A stretch of DNA of 64,000 bases from Dryocosmus kuriphilus (taxonomy: Eukaryota; Arthropoda; Insecta; Hymenoptera; Cynipidae). Below, in pieces: positions 33,716 to 45,235 of this stretch. The notes under the pieces were generated by a model. It had not been told where the DNA came from. It worked only from the letters and a program-made list of their open reading frames with translations, and did not search any database. The stretch is from positions 86,255,050 through 86,319,049 of the forward strand of contig CM076197.1 in NCBI GenBank assembly GCA_038277395.1, read 5' to 3'. Numbering within the stretch: position 1 is the stretch's first letter; each line of letters opens with the position of its first letter. A program made the translations under genes and the position numbers.

Positions 33716-35371
33716 ATCAGAGGTGAATAATGAAAGTTCTACATCTATGAGCTGTTGAGCTCACGTTTTGAGGTATAATCAGTTGTTCGAGTTAACAAAT
33801 TGTTTGACAGGTTGGACAACTGGAAGTGGTAATTTTGGAAATTTTTGAACTTTTTGGAAATTAAAAAAATTTTGGAACTTTGAAATTTTTTTTGTTTGTG
33901 TCTGAAATCATATGTATTTGTTATAAAAAGTATCGTATGCACCACGGGTAAGGGGAATTTTTACGACGTGTCCATTTTTTCAGTATGAGTCCGAGACGAG
34001 TACTGAAAAAATATACTCGTGAAAAGTCCCACTTCTCCACTTCAAATAATTGACAATTCTTAATTTTCAAATTTTAAACTAAAAGCTGACTAATAAAACA
34101 ATGTAAACAAAAAAGCTTAAAATTGAATAATTTTAGGTGGCAAAATGATTAAATTATAAAATATCACATTAATAGTGTTTACAATTCAACAAAATTTTAA
34201 ACTTGAAAGATTTTTAAATTGTACTCTTTACGATTTTTAATTCAGAACGATCAAAGTCGTATGAGTTTAGTTTAAAAACTTGAAAATTAAACAATTTTAA
34301 ATTGAAATATTTTATTTTTAAATAAACTTAAATTTAAAATATTAAAAATTGAATAACAATAGATTGAAAATTTACCAATTATTTGACATTTTTAAATTAA
34401 CAGAATTTAAAACCAATAAGTTGGAATTGGAATAATTTTAGATTGAAATTTTCCAAACTGTTTGGTATGAATTTTAATTGCTTAACATTTTTACATAAAA
34501 GTCTTTTAATACATGAATAGTTTAAGATTGAAACTTCGAAAATTAGAAATATCGAAATAGCATTTTTAAATTAACAATTAAATTTTAAATATGAACGATT
34601 AGCCAATTTTGTTGATAATTGGAGCAATTTCAAATAATTTAAAATTCTTACATTCCAAATTGAAATGCTGATACTAAAGAAATTCAAATTGAACCCTTTG
34701 CAGTTATTAATTCAAAGCGTTCAAGATCGAATGAGTTGAAATTAAAAATTTTTAAAACTAAACAATTCAAAATTTACATTTCTACCTAGGAGCTTCAATT
34801 TTGAACAGTTTCAAATAGAATAGTTTCAGTTCGAATAACTTTAGACTAAAAACTTCGAAATTTTTGTTATGAATTTAAATCGTTTGAAATACTAAAATAA
34901 ATGCCTTCTAATATTTTAATAGTTTCAAAATTGAAACTTTCAAAATATTATTTTTCGATGTATTCGATATATTATTTCAAATATCAATAACTAGACAATT
35001 TCAAATTGAATGGTTTTGTCGAATTTTGATTGACCTAAATTTAAAATGGTTCAAATTTGGAATTGTACAATTTTAAATGTTTTTCATTTAGAGTTAAGAA
35101 AATAAATTACTTTGGCTTCACTGAATGTTCATTTGAGCCATAGAATATTTACTTTTGAACGAGAGCTATGGAATCAATAGCATTTTCATATCAGTGTAGG
35201 ATATGAAAATTTGAATGGTCAGGAAAACACCGAGAAATGACCAGGAATTATTTTTCAACCACCATATCTGAAATTTCGGACTCCTGGATAAAATAAATAG
35301 AAACTTGACTATAAGAAGATTTGTAAACAAATATATTTTGTTTTGTAGACCGACGATGTAGAATGAAATAT
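33716..35371. repeat. AT-rich low-complexity tract
   Basis: Long runs of short AT-rich words such as AAATTGAA, TTTTAAAT and AAAATTTT, without period or gene. Similar composition recurs at 53100-53450 and 54880-56750. Confidence 0.6.
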
Positions 35372-35443
35372 ACAGGTGTACTTTTTATGTCTTACGGTCT
35401 CAATAAATCAACAATTAATACTTCATGTTGAAAGTTTTTTATT

Positions 35444-35487
35444 ATGCGACGTTTCGACACGATTGTGTGTGTGTCTTTTTCAAGCAT
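35444..35487 (-). ncRNA. Hammerhead-derived motif, left arm of PLE A
   Basis: Inverted counterpart of 39139-39178, with the GTGTC stem region expanded by extra GT units. Confidence 0.35.
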
Positions 35488-35729
35488 CTAAAGAATAAAA
35501 TTTAAACAATAAGTGATGACCCTATACAATATAAAACAATCCGAATGATATAATTTAGATATAACTTGAGAAAATAATTTTTTATTTACCTTAACAATTG
35601 TTATTTCCGGAGCATTTTATTACAATTGCAATTCTGGAGCAATACGTGTCAAATTCACAGTCAATAATTTCGTTTAATAAATCATATGCAAGATTTCTAA
35701 AAAGTCAATGACACACTCTGAATAAATCC

Positions 35730-36419
35730 TTGTTTAACAATGTTTCTAGTAAAAATAAAAAATGGAGTGAAAATTATAATCCAATTGATTTAAAAGTTAC
35801 TTTACCATATATTGAAGGTCTCTCTGAACGTTTAAGACGTTCATTAAAACAATTTAACATTAATTTTTATTTTAAAAATTGTAACACTGTTGACCAATAC
35901 TTATTAAAAAAGAAGGATGCTGACAATATTGAAAATTTATCTGGAGTTGTATATCTCATAAAATGTAAATGTTGTGATAAAGTCTATATCGGTGAAACAG
36001 GTAGAAGGTTAAAAACTAGGGTATCTGAACACGTGAGGGATTGTTCATTTGGAAATCAAAACAACGGATTATCAAAACACTGTTGGAATTTGAATCATTA
36101 TTTTGATTTTAAAATTAATAACATAAAAATTTTAGCTGGGGAAAAAAACACTTATCAAAGAAAAGTTATTGAATCCATTTTTATTAATAAATATCGTAGG
36201 GTCTCTATTAATTTACAGAATGAAATTTTAAATGTCAACAAAATCTATCAGAGTATTGTATACAAATTTGATGTTTTTATATTTTATGAATTTAAATTCC
36301 TTTACTTTGGCGCGCTATCATCAAAACGTGGTTTCTTAGTCACTAGCCCTAATGTCGTCGATGATTGTATACTCACTTTAAACATTGTGATTGTCATTCT
36401 CGTTTGTTCTCTGTCATAG
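35730..36419 (+). pseudogene. PLE A GIY-YIG endonuclease fragment
   Basis: Only the C-terminal end of a Penelope-type polyprotein is present. The linker LPYIEGLSERLRRSLKQFNI leads into GVVYLIKCKCCDKVYIGETG, holding both the GIY-type and YIG motifs and the paired Cys. His residues follow (LSKHCWNLNH), and then KVIESIFI with the likely catalytic Glu. The domain is uninterrupted, so the fold could be intact, but there is no RT and the frame starts inside the inverted arm. The reading frame beyond about 36250 is arm sequence and not part of the protein family. Confidence 0.88.
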
Positions 36420-36807
36420 CTTTTATCAAACAAAAGATTTTCTTAAAAATATGGTCATTGTGGTTGAAGTTCCTACAATTTTTATGGGGCTTCATAATTA
36501 TCATGTTAAACAAGGATTTATTCACACTGTGTCATCGACTTTTTAGAAATATTGACTTATTAAATGAATTTATTGACTGTGAATTGCACACGTATTGCTC
36601 CAGAATTGCAATTGTAATAAAATCCTCCGGAAATAACAATTGTTAAGGCAAATTAAAAATTACTTTCTGAAAGTATATCTAAATTATATTAATAATCGGT
36701 GGGGAATTTTATTGACCCTCGAGAGTAAAATTGTGAAATTTTGATGTGAACGAATTGGCTTTAGGGTCCAAAGAGTTGATTTCAATTAAATTATATTAAT
36801 CGAACAC

Positions 36808-36847
36808 CGAACGTTTCGGCACACAATGGTGGCCCTCGTCAGTGGAT
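36808..36847 (-). ncRNA. Hammerhead-like motif of PLE B
   Basis: On the minus strand: CTGACGAG, a stem around GGCCAC/GTGCC, GAA, ACGT, then TCGGTG. The core is good, but stem I pairing is not convincing. Confidence 0.3.
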
Positions 36848-37231
36848 TTATTTATACTGTAAACAATTACATATATTTCTTATAATGACGAAATTTATAA
36901 TAAATTATTGATGAAATTAAAATTTGTTATGTAACAAGATGTTGTTTTAACAATATGGGAAATTATTATTGTGTGTACTAACCTTATTAGAAAGAGTAAT
37001 CCACTAAAATTGTGATGTAAATACAATTTCCTTCCTAAAAGAAAACTAAGCTGTTGACGTTTTCACTAGCCACTGATTACTGAAAAAAACGTATGTAGAA
37101 ACTGTTGGTTTTGGGTTGTGCCTTATCAGGGGGAGCGGGAAGAAAACTTGCTTTCTCATAGAGTTTCTTCTAGGAGGATAGCAGTAAATTTTTTTAAATT
37201 TCCATTTCGTATTATGAGGGGTTAAAATTTA

Positions 37232-37725
37232 CTATTTTCTAACAGAGGGAAATAAAAATTGGAAAGGTTTTCGGTATCGGCTCTTTGGTTGACTGCAAAA
37301 GCGGTTGCTGACAATATGGGCCATTTCTAAAAACATTCGTTTTCTGTAATGATCAGTTTTTTCTAATATTTTAGTTTTTCCAAAATCAAACCGATGATCT
37401 TCGTACCAAGCATGTTTGGTCATTGTCGTCCATTTATTTGGTGGTTTGTAAACGTCTTTCATGTGTTCTTTAACTCGTATATGGAGGGGGCGTTTTGTTG
37501 TACCTATGTATACTGCTTCACAGTTATTACATGAAGTGCTGTAAACTATATTCGACATTTTTTCTTTGGGAATGGGATCTTTTTTCGACTTAAAAATCGG
37601 TGTGAGATCGTTGATATTACGGAACGCAAGTTTTATGTTGAAGGATTTGAGAATGCTAGACATTTTCTCTGACAGTCCATGGACATATGGCAAAGAAATA
37701 TAATGCGCTTGTTCTGATTTTTATT
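37232..37725 (-). pseudogene. PLE B GIY-YIG endonuclease
   Basis: The linker LPYVHGLSEKMSSILKSFNI parallels PLE A. It is followed by NIVYSTSCNNCEAVYIGTTKR (GIY-YIG with paired Cys), His residues (EHMKD, TKHAWYEDHRF) and RMFLEMAHIVS with the probable catalytic Glu. The stop is at 37232. A frameshift near 37700-37725 separates it from the linker that joins the RT. The domain itself is open and well conserved, suggesting that this insertion is younger than PLE 1. Confidence 0.87.
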
Positions 37726-37796
37726 TTGTTGTCCTGCTGTGCTTGGAACGGATGTCTGATTGTCTGTGTGTGTGGTTCTTTCTTCAATTGTCACTT

Positions 37797-38628
37797 CCCA
37801 CGCAGAAAAAATGTCCTTTGCCAACGGTGACGACCGGTCCAGTACTGATACAACGCTGTTACCCGACCGTCGATCGCCAACGCTGCGTCAGTACCGGATA
37901 CCAATGTTGTTCCGGTACTGTATCTGACTGTCGATTGCCAACGCTGGGCCAGTACCGGATACCAATATTGTTGCAGCGACCAATATGGTCGCTGCTGCTG
38001 CGCCGGCGCAATGTACAGTAAGCCTTACGTTAACCAGAGAGTGTTAACTTGACGATCTATGTTCATTTCGTCAAAAGTCTGATTTCCCGCAAAAAAAAGT
38101 AAGTGCACATTTTTATTATTTCGATTTTATGCTTGTGCACAGTCTTTATATGATGTCAGATTCGACGAAGTATGTATACATCTAAATCCATTACAATATC
38201 CCATTAACTAAGTTCCAAAATGTATAGTAAATTTGTGTCGTCCTTTATTTAATGAATTTTTAGAGGTTAGAAATTTATTTAATAATGTATTTATGTATTT
38301 TATGCTTGTAAAACATCAAAATATCCTCAAAAATATGCACTGTATAATAGTACCGGTTTAGCACTGTTAAACAGTACTGGATCAGGATTGTATTCCAGTG
38401 TTGGACCAAGTTTGTATGCCAGTGTTGGACCAAGGTTATATGTCAGTACTGGACCAAGGTTGTATTCGCGTACTGGACCAAGGTTGTATGCCAGTACTGG
38501 TCGCCAGCACTGATACAACGTATCACGGAGTAATCATTCCAGCCTTGTCCCAACGGTTGGCGATCAACGGTCGGCATCGGCAAACAACGTTGGCCCAGTA
38601 CTTTGCCGATCGTTTTTTTCTACGTGGG
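37797..38628. mobile_element. Non-autonomous element with CCCACGNAGAAAAAA termini
   Basis: CCCACGCAGAAAAAA on the left is mirrored by TTTTTTCTACGTGGG on the right, with TT just outside both ends. Removing the element and one TT joins the two halves of the PLE B linker in one frame, which supports these bounds. The ends resemble those of the element at 13963-15876. The interior is built of tandem units around CAGTACTGGACCAAGGTTGT, about 24 bp each, clearest at 38370-38510. No gene is present; the open frames are products of the 24-bp period. Confidence 0.75.
38370..38510. repeat. 24-bp minisatellite
   Basis: About six units of the type CCAGTGTTGGACCAAGGTTG plus four bases, inside the non-autonomous element. 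Confidence 0.85.
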
Positions 38629-39067
38629 TTGTTGTGTGCGTGTACCTGTACCTTTTTTTTGCTGTATATAATTTAATCTCTGCTTGACGACCATGTTGAT
38701 GAATGGAAGAGGATAGTTATTGTTAATTAAGATAGTTTTTACTGTTTTGAGATTTTTTTCATGGAAGTCTTTGTGAGCTAGTGTTATTGCTCTGTCAACA
38801 AAATTGTTGATAAAATTAACTTTGTATTGATGTGGATGGTGTGAGAAATAATTAAGACACTGACCGGATGCAGTTGGTTTTTGATACCAATTTGTTTTTA
38901 AGCGATTGTCTTCTCTTATTATGAGAACATCAAGGAAGCTGATTTTACCGTCTGACTCTTCCTCGAGAGTGAATTGAATGTTGTGATTGAAATTATTGAA
39001 AGCGTTAAGAATTATTTGGATTTGATCAGCAGGAGCAGCAGTAATAATATCATCAACATATCGGAAG
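38629..39067 (-). pseudogene. PLE B reverse transcriptase fragment
   Basis: Minus-strand translation starts FRYVDDIIT at the very edge of the insertion. It runs without a break through GKISFLDVLII, NWYQKPTASGQCLNYFSHH, FVDRAITLAHKDFHEKNLKT and NYPLPFINMVVKQRLNYIQQ. It is lost at the inserted CCCACG element. These are the last RT block and thumb region of a Penelope-type enzyme. The enzyme is cut just before the catalytic YVDD, so this is a 5'-truncated copy. Confidence 0.9.
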
Positions 39068-39138
39068 TTAAATTATATTATTCGGATTGTTTTATACTGT
39101 ATAGGGTCATAACTTATTGTTTAAATTTTATTCTTTAG

Positions 39139-39178
39139 ATGCTTGAAAAAGACACACAATCGTGTCGAAACGTCGCAT
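39139..39178 (+). ncRNA. Hammerhead-derived motif, right arm of PLE A
   Basis: ATGC, TTGAAAAA, stem GACAC/GTGTC, GAA, ACGT, C, GCAT. Stem I would be ATGC/GCAT. The expected CUGANGA core is altered, so catalysis is unlikely, but the overall plan matches the motifs at 2117 and 6504. Confidence 0.35.
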
Positions 39179-39254
39179 AATAAAAAACTTTCAACATGAA
39201 GTATTAATTGTTGATTTATTGAGACCGTAAGAAATAAAAAATAGACCTGTTTAT

Positions 39255-40229
39255 TTGAGAAACTTGACTCTTTGACACGATACGAAAAGTAAAAAAATGA
39301 GATCCAGATTTTACATCTCGTGAAACGTTTTAGAAGCGATTTCCTGAATAAGTGCTAACATGGAATCTCGGGATTTAAACCGTTGGGTACTCTTTGGGAG
39401 GAAATCATGCAAAATTTCCATTATTTGGCAGGTTTTCGCGAACTCTACTGCGACGGTGTGAATGGAGCACACCCGATGGAGTTTCTTGGTAGTCGTTCAA
39501 ACGCTCGACGACGATCGGTAGTAAACTACGTGCAGAACTATAATAGAAGCTTTACTGATGGGACAGAAAGACGCTTATAAAACACGAACAGAAGATGGAA
39601 AGGTGGCAGTCGGGTAACTTGATTTTCCTTGGAGAGACGCGAAAAGCAAACGCGGCTACAATGCAATTATTTATATTGGTCTTGTCTCTCGATTTTCTGT
39701 CTTGGTCTTCGTCTCGGTCTTTATCTTCATTCGTGAGTGAGAGTAGTTGGGTACCTTACCTTCTCTCTGAAAGCTTCGTGCTCGTGGTAACGGCTCGACA
39801 AACTTTTCGTTTCAGCATTGCAAATTATTTGGCACGAGTTCCGTTCGTGGTAGTGACGACCCTGCAGGTACGCATAGTGGGTACCACAGCCGCAGCGTTT
39901 CAATTTACTCGTATTTTTCTATCCCAGCACTTTATGCGGACAAAGCTCGGAAGAAAGGCGAACAAGGTAGAAACTCCCTTAAGTACTGGGAATTAACCCG
40001 TAATTTATTTCGGTTGCAAACTTAAACCGAGAGCAATTTATTTTAAAATTTAAAGAGGATCTTCGGGTATGAATTTGATGTTTCTATCTTTATGTCCCAA
40101 CTCGAGAACCAGGATTATATCTCGGTTTCTTGTCGAAAATGAGTTAGATGTACAGTAGATCAATTATTGAGATTAATTTCTATTTGTTTTATTTTCAGAA
40201 TTACCATCTATTATCATTTTCATGTAGAT
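39255..40229. other. No gene recognised
   Basis: Mixed-composition DNA. Frames at 39383-39580 and 39595-39996 show no family signature or splice context. Confidence 0.5.
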
Positions 40230-40690
40230 GAATTTTTTATCCGTCCTCCGATTTCCTTCAAGCTCCGTATACTTACGTATTTTGACGCGCTGATTACGAA
40301 TATGATAGCAAAAATTGGCTTCAATTCGATTTTCATGGTGAAAACTATAAAAAAAAAAAACCATGAAAATCATGGTTATTTGCGTTTACCTCAGCCAAGA
40401 CAAAAAATTTTGAGAAATGTTTGAAACAAAAGATGTAGCTGGTATAAAAATACATCTTTTTTGTTTAATATACTTTTTCTCTAAAATCATTATTTTTCGA
40501 GAAAAAGAGGATTGAGTTGGAAAAACAATAAAAAGAAGAAGAAAGTTACGGAAATGCGTTCGACCACGCTCGTCTCCGATTTCGTTGAAACTACGTATAC
40601 TTACGTATTTTGATACGCTGATCACGAAAATCATAATGAAAATTGATTTAAATGAAATTTTGTTGGTGAAAACCACAATTTATTCTATTC
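40230..40690 (+). repeat. Dispersed copies of the Merlin terminal unit
   Basis: Two units about 329 bp apart carry the string of motifs found at 57720-58500: CGCGCTGATTACGAATATGAT or a near variant (40287 and 40616), GGTGAAAACTATAAAAA, TATAAAAATACATCTT, and ATTATTTTTCGAGAAAAAGAGG. There is no transposase here. Confidence 0.75.
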
Positions 40691-40954
40691 TGAATTCAAT
40701 CAAATGTAACACCTTTTCAAAAATTTGGAATACACATTTTTTCTTTGTAAACAAAACAACATTTTAGAAATGATTTTAGTTTAAAAATACAGTCACTTAA
40801 AAATTTTATTCATGTAAGTTGTGAACAGGCAGAATTTCAGGCACATGGTTTTTTGTTGCAAAAATAAAAATTGTGCAACTAAAAGGGATGTTGAAAATCA
40901 AGCGTTAATATTTTAGTTACATTGATATTAAATATTTTTTATAACACCCCCAAG
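40691..40954. other. No gene recognised
   Basis: AT-rich spacer. Confidence 0.5.
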
Positions 40955-41060
40955 ATTTCAGTTCTTTCTCATGCCTGTGGAGCGGGTCTACAATCTTGTT
41001 TTTCGAGCGGTGTGAATAAAATATTCTTTCTAGTCCCTAGGGAGTAGAAAAATGACGTCC
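40955..41060. repeat. Dispersed repeat copy B
   Basis: Shares GATTTCAG, CATGCCTGTGGAGCGGG, TTTTCGAGC and a CCTAGGGAG box with 33595-33715 in the same order and orientation. Confidence 0.6.
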
Positions 41061-44000
41061 CCGAAAGAATATGGGTTTTATTCACGTGAGTGTAAATATC
41101 GTGTTGACAGCAGCTTATGTTTCTTTAAGGTTAATGTCTGTAACAAAGATAGTATAGCGGGTACAACGTTAGCGGATAGCATAGTGTCGCCATCGCGGCA
41201 GTCGTTGGAACTGTTAACCGTACGCTTTGATCCAAATATTCTTTAACATTTAGCATATTCCTTGAAAGCATTTTCCTCGCCGTAGAAACGAAAAAACTTC
41301 CCCTTGTTACACAATATACCATAAAATTGTCGTTTGTTGGGTCAAAGATTGATTGAGTTTTGATTGCACTCAATTTGTTTTGTTTCATCCTTCATATCTT
41401 CTAAAACAAATATTATCGTATGCTTTAATTTATAAAAAATTGTACTCTTTTATGAAGAAAAGAGGATTTAAAACGCATTTATTATGAAGAACTTTTTTTA
41501 TTTATTTATAAAATTTTGAGCGATTTTTTTACTTAAAAGTATTTAATTTTTTTTACAAACATTCCGTCATTTTTTAAACGTAATTTTAAAGGTATATTTC
41601 TTTAAATAATAATTCTTTCGTTAATTTTTTAAAAGATATATTCCTTTTGAAAAACATCTTATAAAAAAATAGCAACATTTTAAACAATTTAAAGAAGGAA
41701 TCATTAAGTGATTAAAAATTTAGAAAATGCATAAAATTGAATGTTTCAAAATTATAAATTCCAATAATGAATAATTAATTTATAGTATCTATAATTGGAT
41801 TGGTCTTTATCTGAAATGTGAATAAAATAGAAGCCATGAAATTTCAATGCTTTTAATTGAGTTTGAAGCATTTAATAATTCTTATTCAAATAATATTGAA
41901 TAAATGACCAATTATATTCGCTATGAATAATTTGTATGAGTTTAACCTTCCAAAGTGCAATCTAAAATACCTTTGCATTTTTACGAATATTATTCATACA
42001 AACACGTCATGTTTCGTCAAGGGCATTATCTGTAAAAATGATCTATTAAAAAATAAATATTCCGAGCAATGAGAATTTTTGAAAAAAATGCAGAGTCGAG
42101 TAATGTCAAAAGTGTCAGTTTCATCATATGGATGAAACTCCCATTCTTCCAAAACACGATTTCGTGGTCATCGCTCCAAATTCTCTGTAGACATGCAAAA
42201 ATTCGGGTTTGGAGAATTTGCACCGGGACAATGAATCAGTTCACAGCTCGATGAATGCTCTGAATGAGAGGCATGTTTTGATTTTAATTCTAAAAGGTGA
42301 AAACCTATGAAAGAAACATGAAAATTTATAGATGTGCAATTTAAAAAATTAAATTAAGTATGTAAATAGAATTCAATCTCCTTTTACGTTAGCTTCATTT
42401 GCAGCTAAGTATTTAAAAACATCAGTCCATTTCTAGAGAATCGTTTTTAAATCACAGGTAATTTTCTAGGTGCTCTCCCTTTATTTGCGTTTTAAAGCAA
42501 TTCAGTAATATTCAAATCCAGTAGGATCTTCTTGAATCTAGAACCACTGCCGAGTTTCAAACGAATGCTTATTACCATTTCAAAGTAAGATAGTCCACTG
42601 GAAAATCAATGAAAGTTCATAAAGAAGGTTCATTCCTTTCTGCGAATCTCAAGGATATTCCAAAAATATCCTAAATAATGATTCAAAAAATTATTTAATT
42701 CTAATGGTCTCTAAGGATTTCATAATCAAACTTTGATTTCCTCTCTTCTTTGTATTTTCAAGCAACTCGAAGATTTCTTGGAAAAGTTTTGAAATAAAAC
42801 TTGTACAAATATATTTCAAACGTTTTTGTTCTGAAACCATTAGGTTTAAACTATTATTGTTAATTGTTAACAATTTTGAAACGTTTTTGAAAAGGATTTT
42901 AGTGAAAAATTCAGAGTCTTCGGGGATTAGAAAACCAAAGATGTTTCATTCTCTCTTCGTCTTCTTCTTCTTTGGTTTCATTTATCAACTGGAAGTAGGT
43001 TTGTTGGAAAGGTTGTATTTTTCCAAGACTCGACAAACTTTTCCTCTTGTCTTTTTTTCGTTTCATCAATATTTAACTTTGTCGTGCTAGAAATTTTGCC
43101 GTTCTTTCCACATGGAGGTAAATAGCACTACCCATTGCATCACGTATTCAGGATGACTGCCTTCATAATTTATTGCCTAGGTTCGTCCAGTCAACCTGAT
43201 AAGATCGGGTCGTCGACACGGGTCGAACTTTTTGCACGAGAAAATTCTAAAATTCGCCAAACTCCCATTCCATTGGAAAATCTGACCGAACGGATGAATA
43301 GCGCAACATTGACTATTTTTTTGTTAAATCACGAAGCGCAAAGGAACGCAGGTTATCAACGACATCGATCGCTGCTTGTTCACCAGTTTTTCCGCTCAAC
43401 TGCAATGGGTTGGGTAGCCGGCACTGATTGAAACCATTCGTGTTACCGTGTATCAATTATCGCATAGCGTTATGCTCGATTTTTTTTTATTTATAGACTT
43501 TTGTATCAATCGCACTGTTATGACGTTGTTTTGGCGGATTTTGGGAGTTTTAAAAGCATAAAATATCTTGTTAGGGATTGTCAAAAAGTGACATGCATGT
43601 TAATCTCTTAACCAGAATAACAGGTTTATTACTTTTTTTTTTTATAGAATATCCGTGGCCCAGAAGAGTTTAGAAAAAATTTAATACTAAAATATTGAGG
43701 ACAGATTGTTTTTATTTTTATTAAGATAAATTCGTAGAATTTGCACAATTTTTAATAAATGCAGTTTCCGCTTATTAAAAAAAAGCAAATATAAAATATC
43801 GTTTATTAACTGAACGTATTTCGATCAGTGGTATTATAAATTTCACTTGTATATTTTTTCATTTCAGATGAAATGAAATATTTCATTTATGAGTAAAACC
43901 TTTTAAAAAGTGAAAAGAGAATTATTTAGAGAGAAATGTGCCGGAAATAAAATATTTTGTGAAACTTTTGAAACAAACTCGACAGCCAACGTATTAAAGG

Positions 44001-44319
44001 ATGTTTAAATGAATGTTTTTCTATACATAGTTTCTTTTTCATCTTTTAATATTAACTTACTACAGTGAAAAAGAGAATTTATATTATTTAACACTAGTTT
44101 CATTTTTTTTTAAAGTAATGAAATCTTTACATGAAGTTATACATTTTAAAAATGTTTATTTGAAAGATTTGTTAAAATAATATTCAAAAGTCTTCTAATT
44201 CGATTGCGTCTTGGATTTTTTCAGATATGAAAGCGTTTCACTTTCGATGTTTCAAAATTTGGATTCTTTTAATTTTTATAGTATATAAATGTTTTTTTTC
44301 CATAGGCAGCCACTCAATA
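41061..44319. other. No gene recognised
   Basis: About 3.2 kb of mostly AT-rich DNA. Open frames at 42069-42254 and 43135-43431 were read and show no domain or convincing splice sites. Confidence 0.5.
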
Positions 44320-45235
44320 TAATAATAACAATAATAATAATTATTATTATCATTATTATTATTATGGTGTAGCTTTTCGAACTCGGAAGTTCATTGCCTC
44401 AGCTACCCAGAACCGCCACGCATCTCTATCCTGTGCATCTTCCATCCAGTTTAAATAATCATGTCCTAGCTCTTTTAGATCGTCCCTTACGTTTTTCTCC
44501 CATCTGTTTCTCGGTCTGCCTAGAGGTCTCTTACTAATCGGTTTCCCTCTCAAAACTTGCGCCACTGTTCTTTCGTTGCCCATTCTTGCAACATGTCCCG
44601 CCCAGTTTAATTTGCGCGCTTTCATTACTCTATTAATATTTACTGACCCGTAGAGTGCATGCAGCTCATCATTATGCAGTTTTCTCCATTCACCAGTCTC
44701 TTCGTCCTTTTTGGGACCATAGATTTTTCGAAGTACTTTATTTTCGAATACTCTAAACCTGTTCTCCTCTCCTTTCGTCAGCGCCCACGTTTCGCACCCG
44801 TACATGACGACCGGCATTATTATCGTTTTGTAAATTCTTAATTTGATGTTTCTAGATAACGATCACGATTTTAGTAATGTATTTGTTGCATAGTAGCACC
44901 CATTGCCAGCGTGCAGCCGCCTGTTGATTTCCGTTTTAATGTTATTGTCGCTAGTTATAATAGTCCCGGGGTATTTAAACTCATTAACTCTTTCAAATTT
45001 CATATTTCCAGCCTTCCGGTCTTCGATTCGCTAACTTTTAATCCTATTTCCTTGGCTTTTTTGATCAAGATTTCCGCATTTTTAGCTACCGTTTCTTTAT
45101 CATCCCCGAGTAAGTCGAGATCATCCGCATATCCCAGAATTTGTATTATCCCATTGAGGGTAGCACCGGACGGATTCGTTTGTACTTCTCTGACCTCGTA
45201 TTCTAAAACTAAGTTGAAAAGGATGCACGAAGATT
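44320..45235 (-). pseudogene. 3' end of a non-LTR retrotransposon (RT with YADD)
   Basis: Minus-strand frames give the end of a LINE-type reverse transcriptase. GYADDLDLLGD (about 45120-45150) is the catalytic block, followed by KFERVNEFKYPGTIIT. After a frame break comes a C-terminal part, YGCETWALTKGEENRFRVFE, with WAGHVARMG and a GRPRNRWEKNVRDDL stretch. That part is common at the end of RTE/Jockey-type and related insect elements. The fragment stops near 44362 and is followed by an ATT/ATA-rich tail (44320-44365), typical of a 3' end. It is 5'-truncated at about 45235. The exact clade is not assigned. Confidence 0.82.

Larger units (their letters stand above)
36692..39068 (-). mobile_element. 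Penelope-like element B inserted in the right arm of PLE A
   Basis: TAAATTATATTA occurs directly before (36680-36691) and after (39069-39080) this segment. Joining the flanks restores the arm sequence of PLE A as seen, inverted, near 35540. This gives a 12-bp target duplication and sharp bounds. The element runs on the minus strand: RT fragment, a linker broken by another insertion, GIY-YIG, then a hammerhead-like motif near its 3' end. Confidence 0.85.
35372..39254 (+). mobile_element. Penelope-like element A with inverted arms, interrupted by PLE B
   Basis: A left arm (about 35372-35745) is the reverse complement of a right arm that is split in two (about 36505-36691 and 39069-39254). Between them lies only the GIY-YIG end of a PLE (35730-36419). 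The split is explained exactly by the insertion of a second PLE at 36692-39068. The 5'-truncated body plus inverted pLTR arms is the same layout as PLE 1. Confidence 0.85.

Noticed and set aside
35730..36419. Stand-alone GIY-YIG nuclease as in group I introns or T4-like homing genes
   Set aside because: The linker, paired Cys and inverted arms match Penelope-like elements, and RT is present in the sister copies.
36788..36801. A third TAAATTATATTA copy, which could mark a different left border of PLE B
   Set aside because: Only the 36680/39069 pair restores the arm of PLE A when the flanks are joined, so this inner copy is taken as coincidental or part of the element.
38370..38510. Short regularly spaced repeats that could look like a CRISPR array
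   Set aside because: The 24-bp units are directly adjacent with no distinct spacers, and the setting is a eukaryotic transposon.
43135..43431. A 98-codon plus-strand frame with fairly even codon use
   Set aside because: No recognisable domain and no good splice sites next to it; not enough to call an exon.
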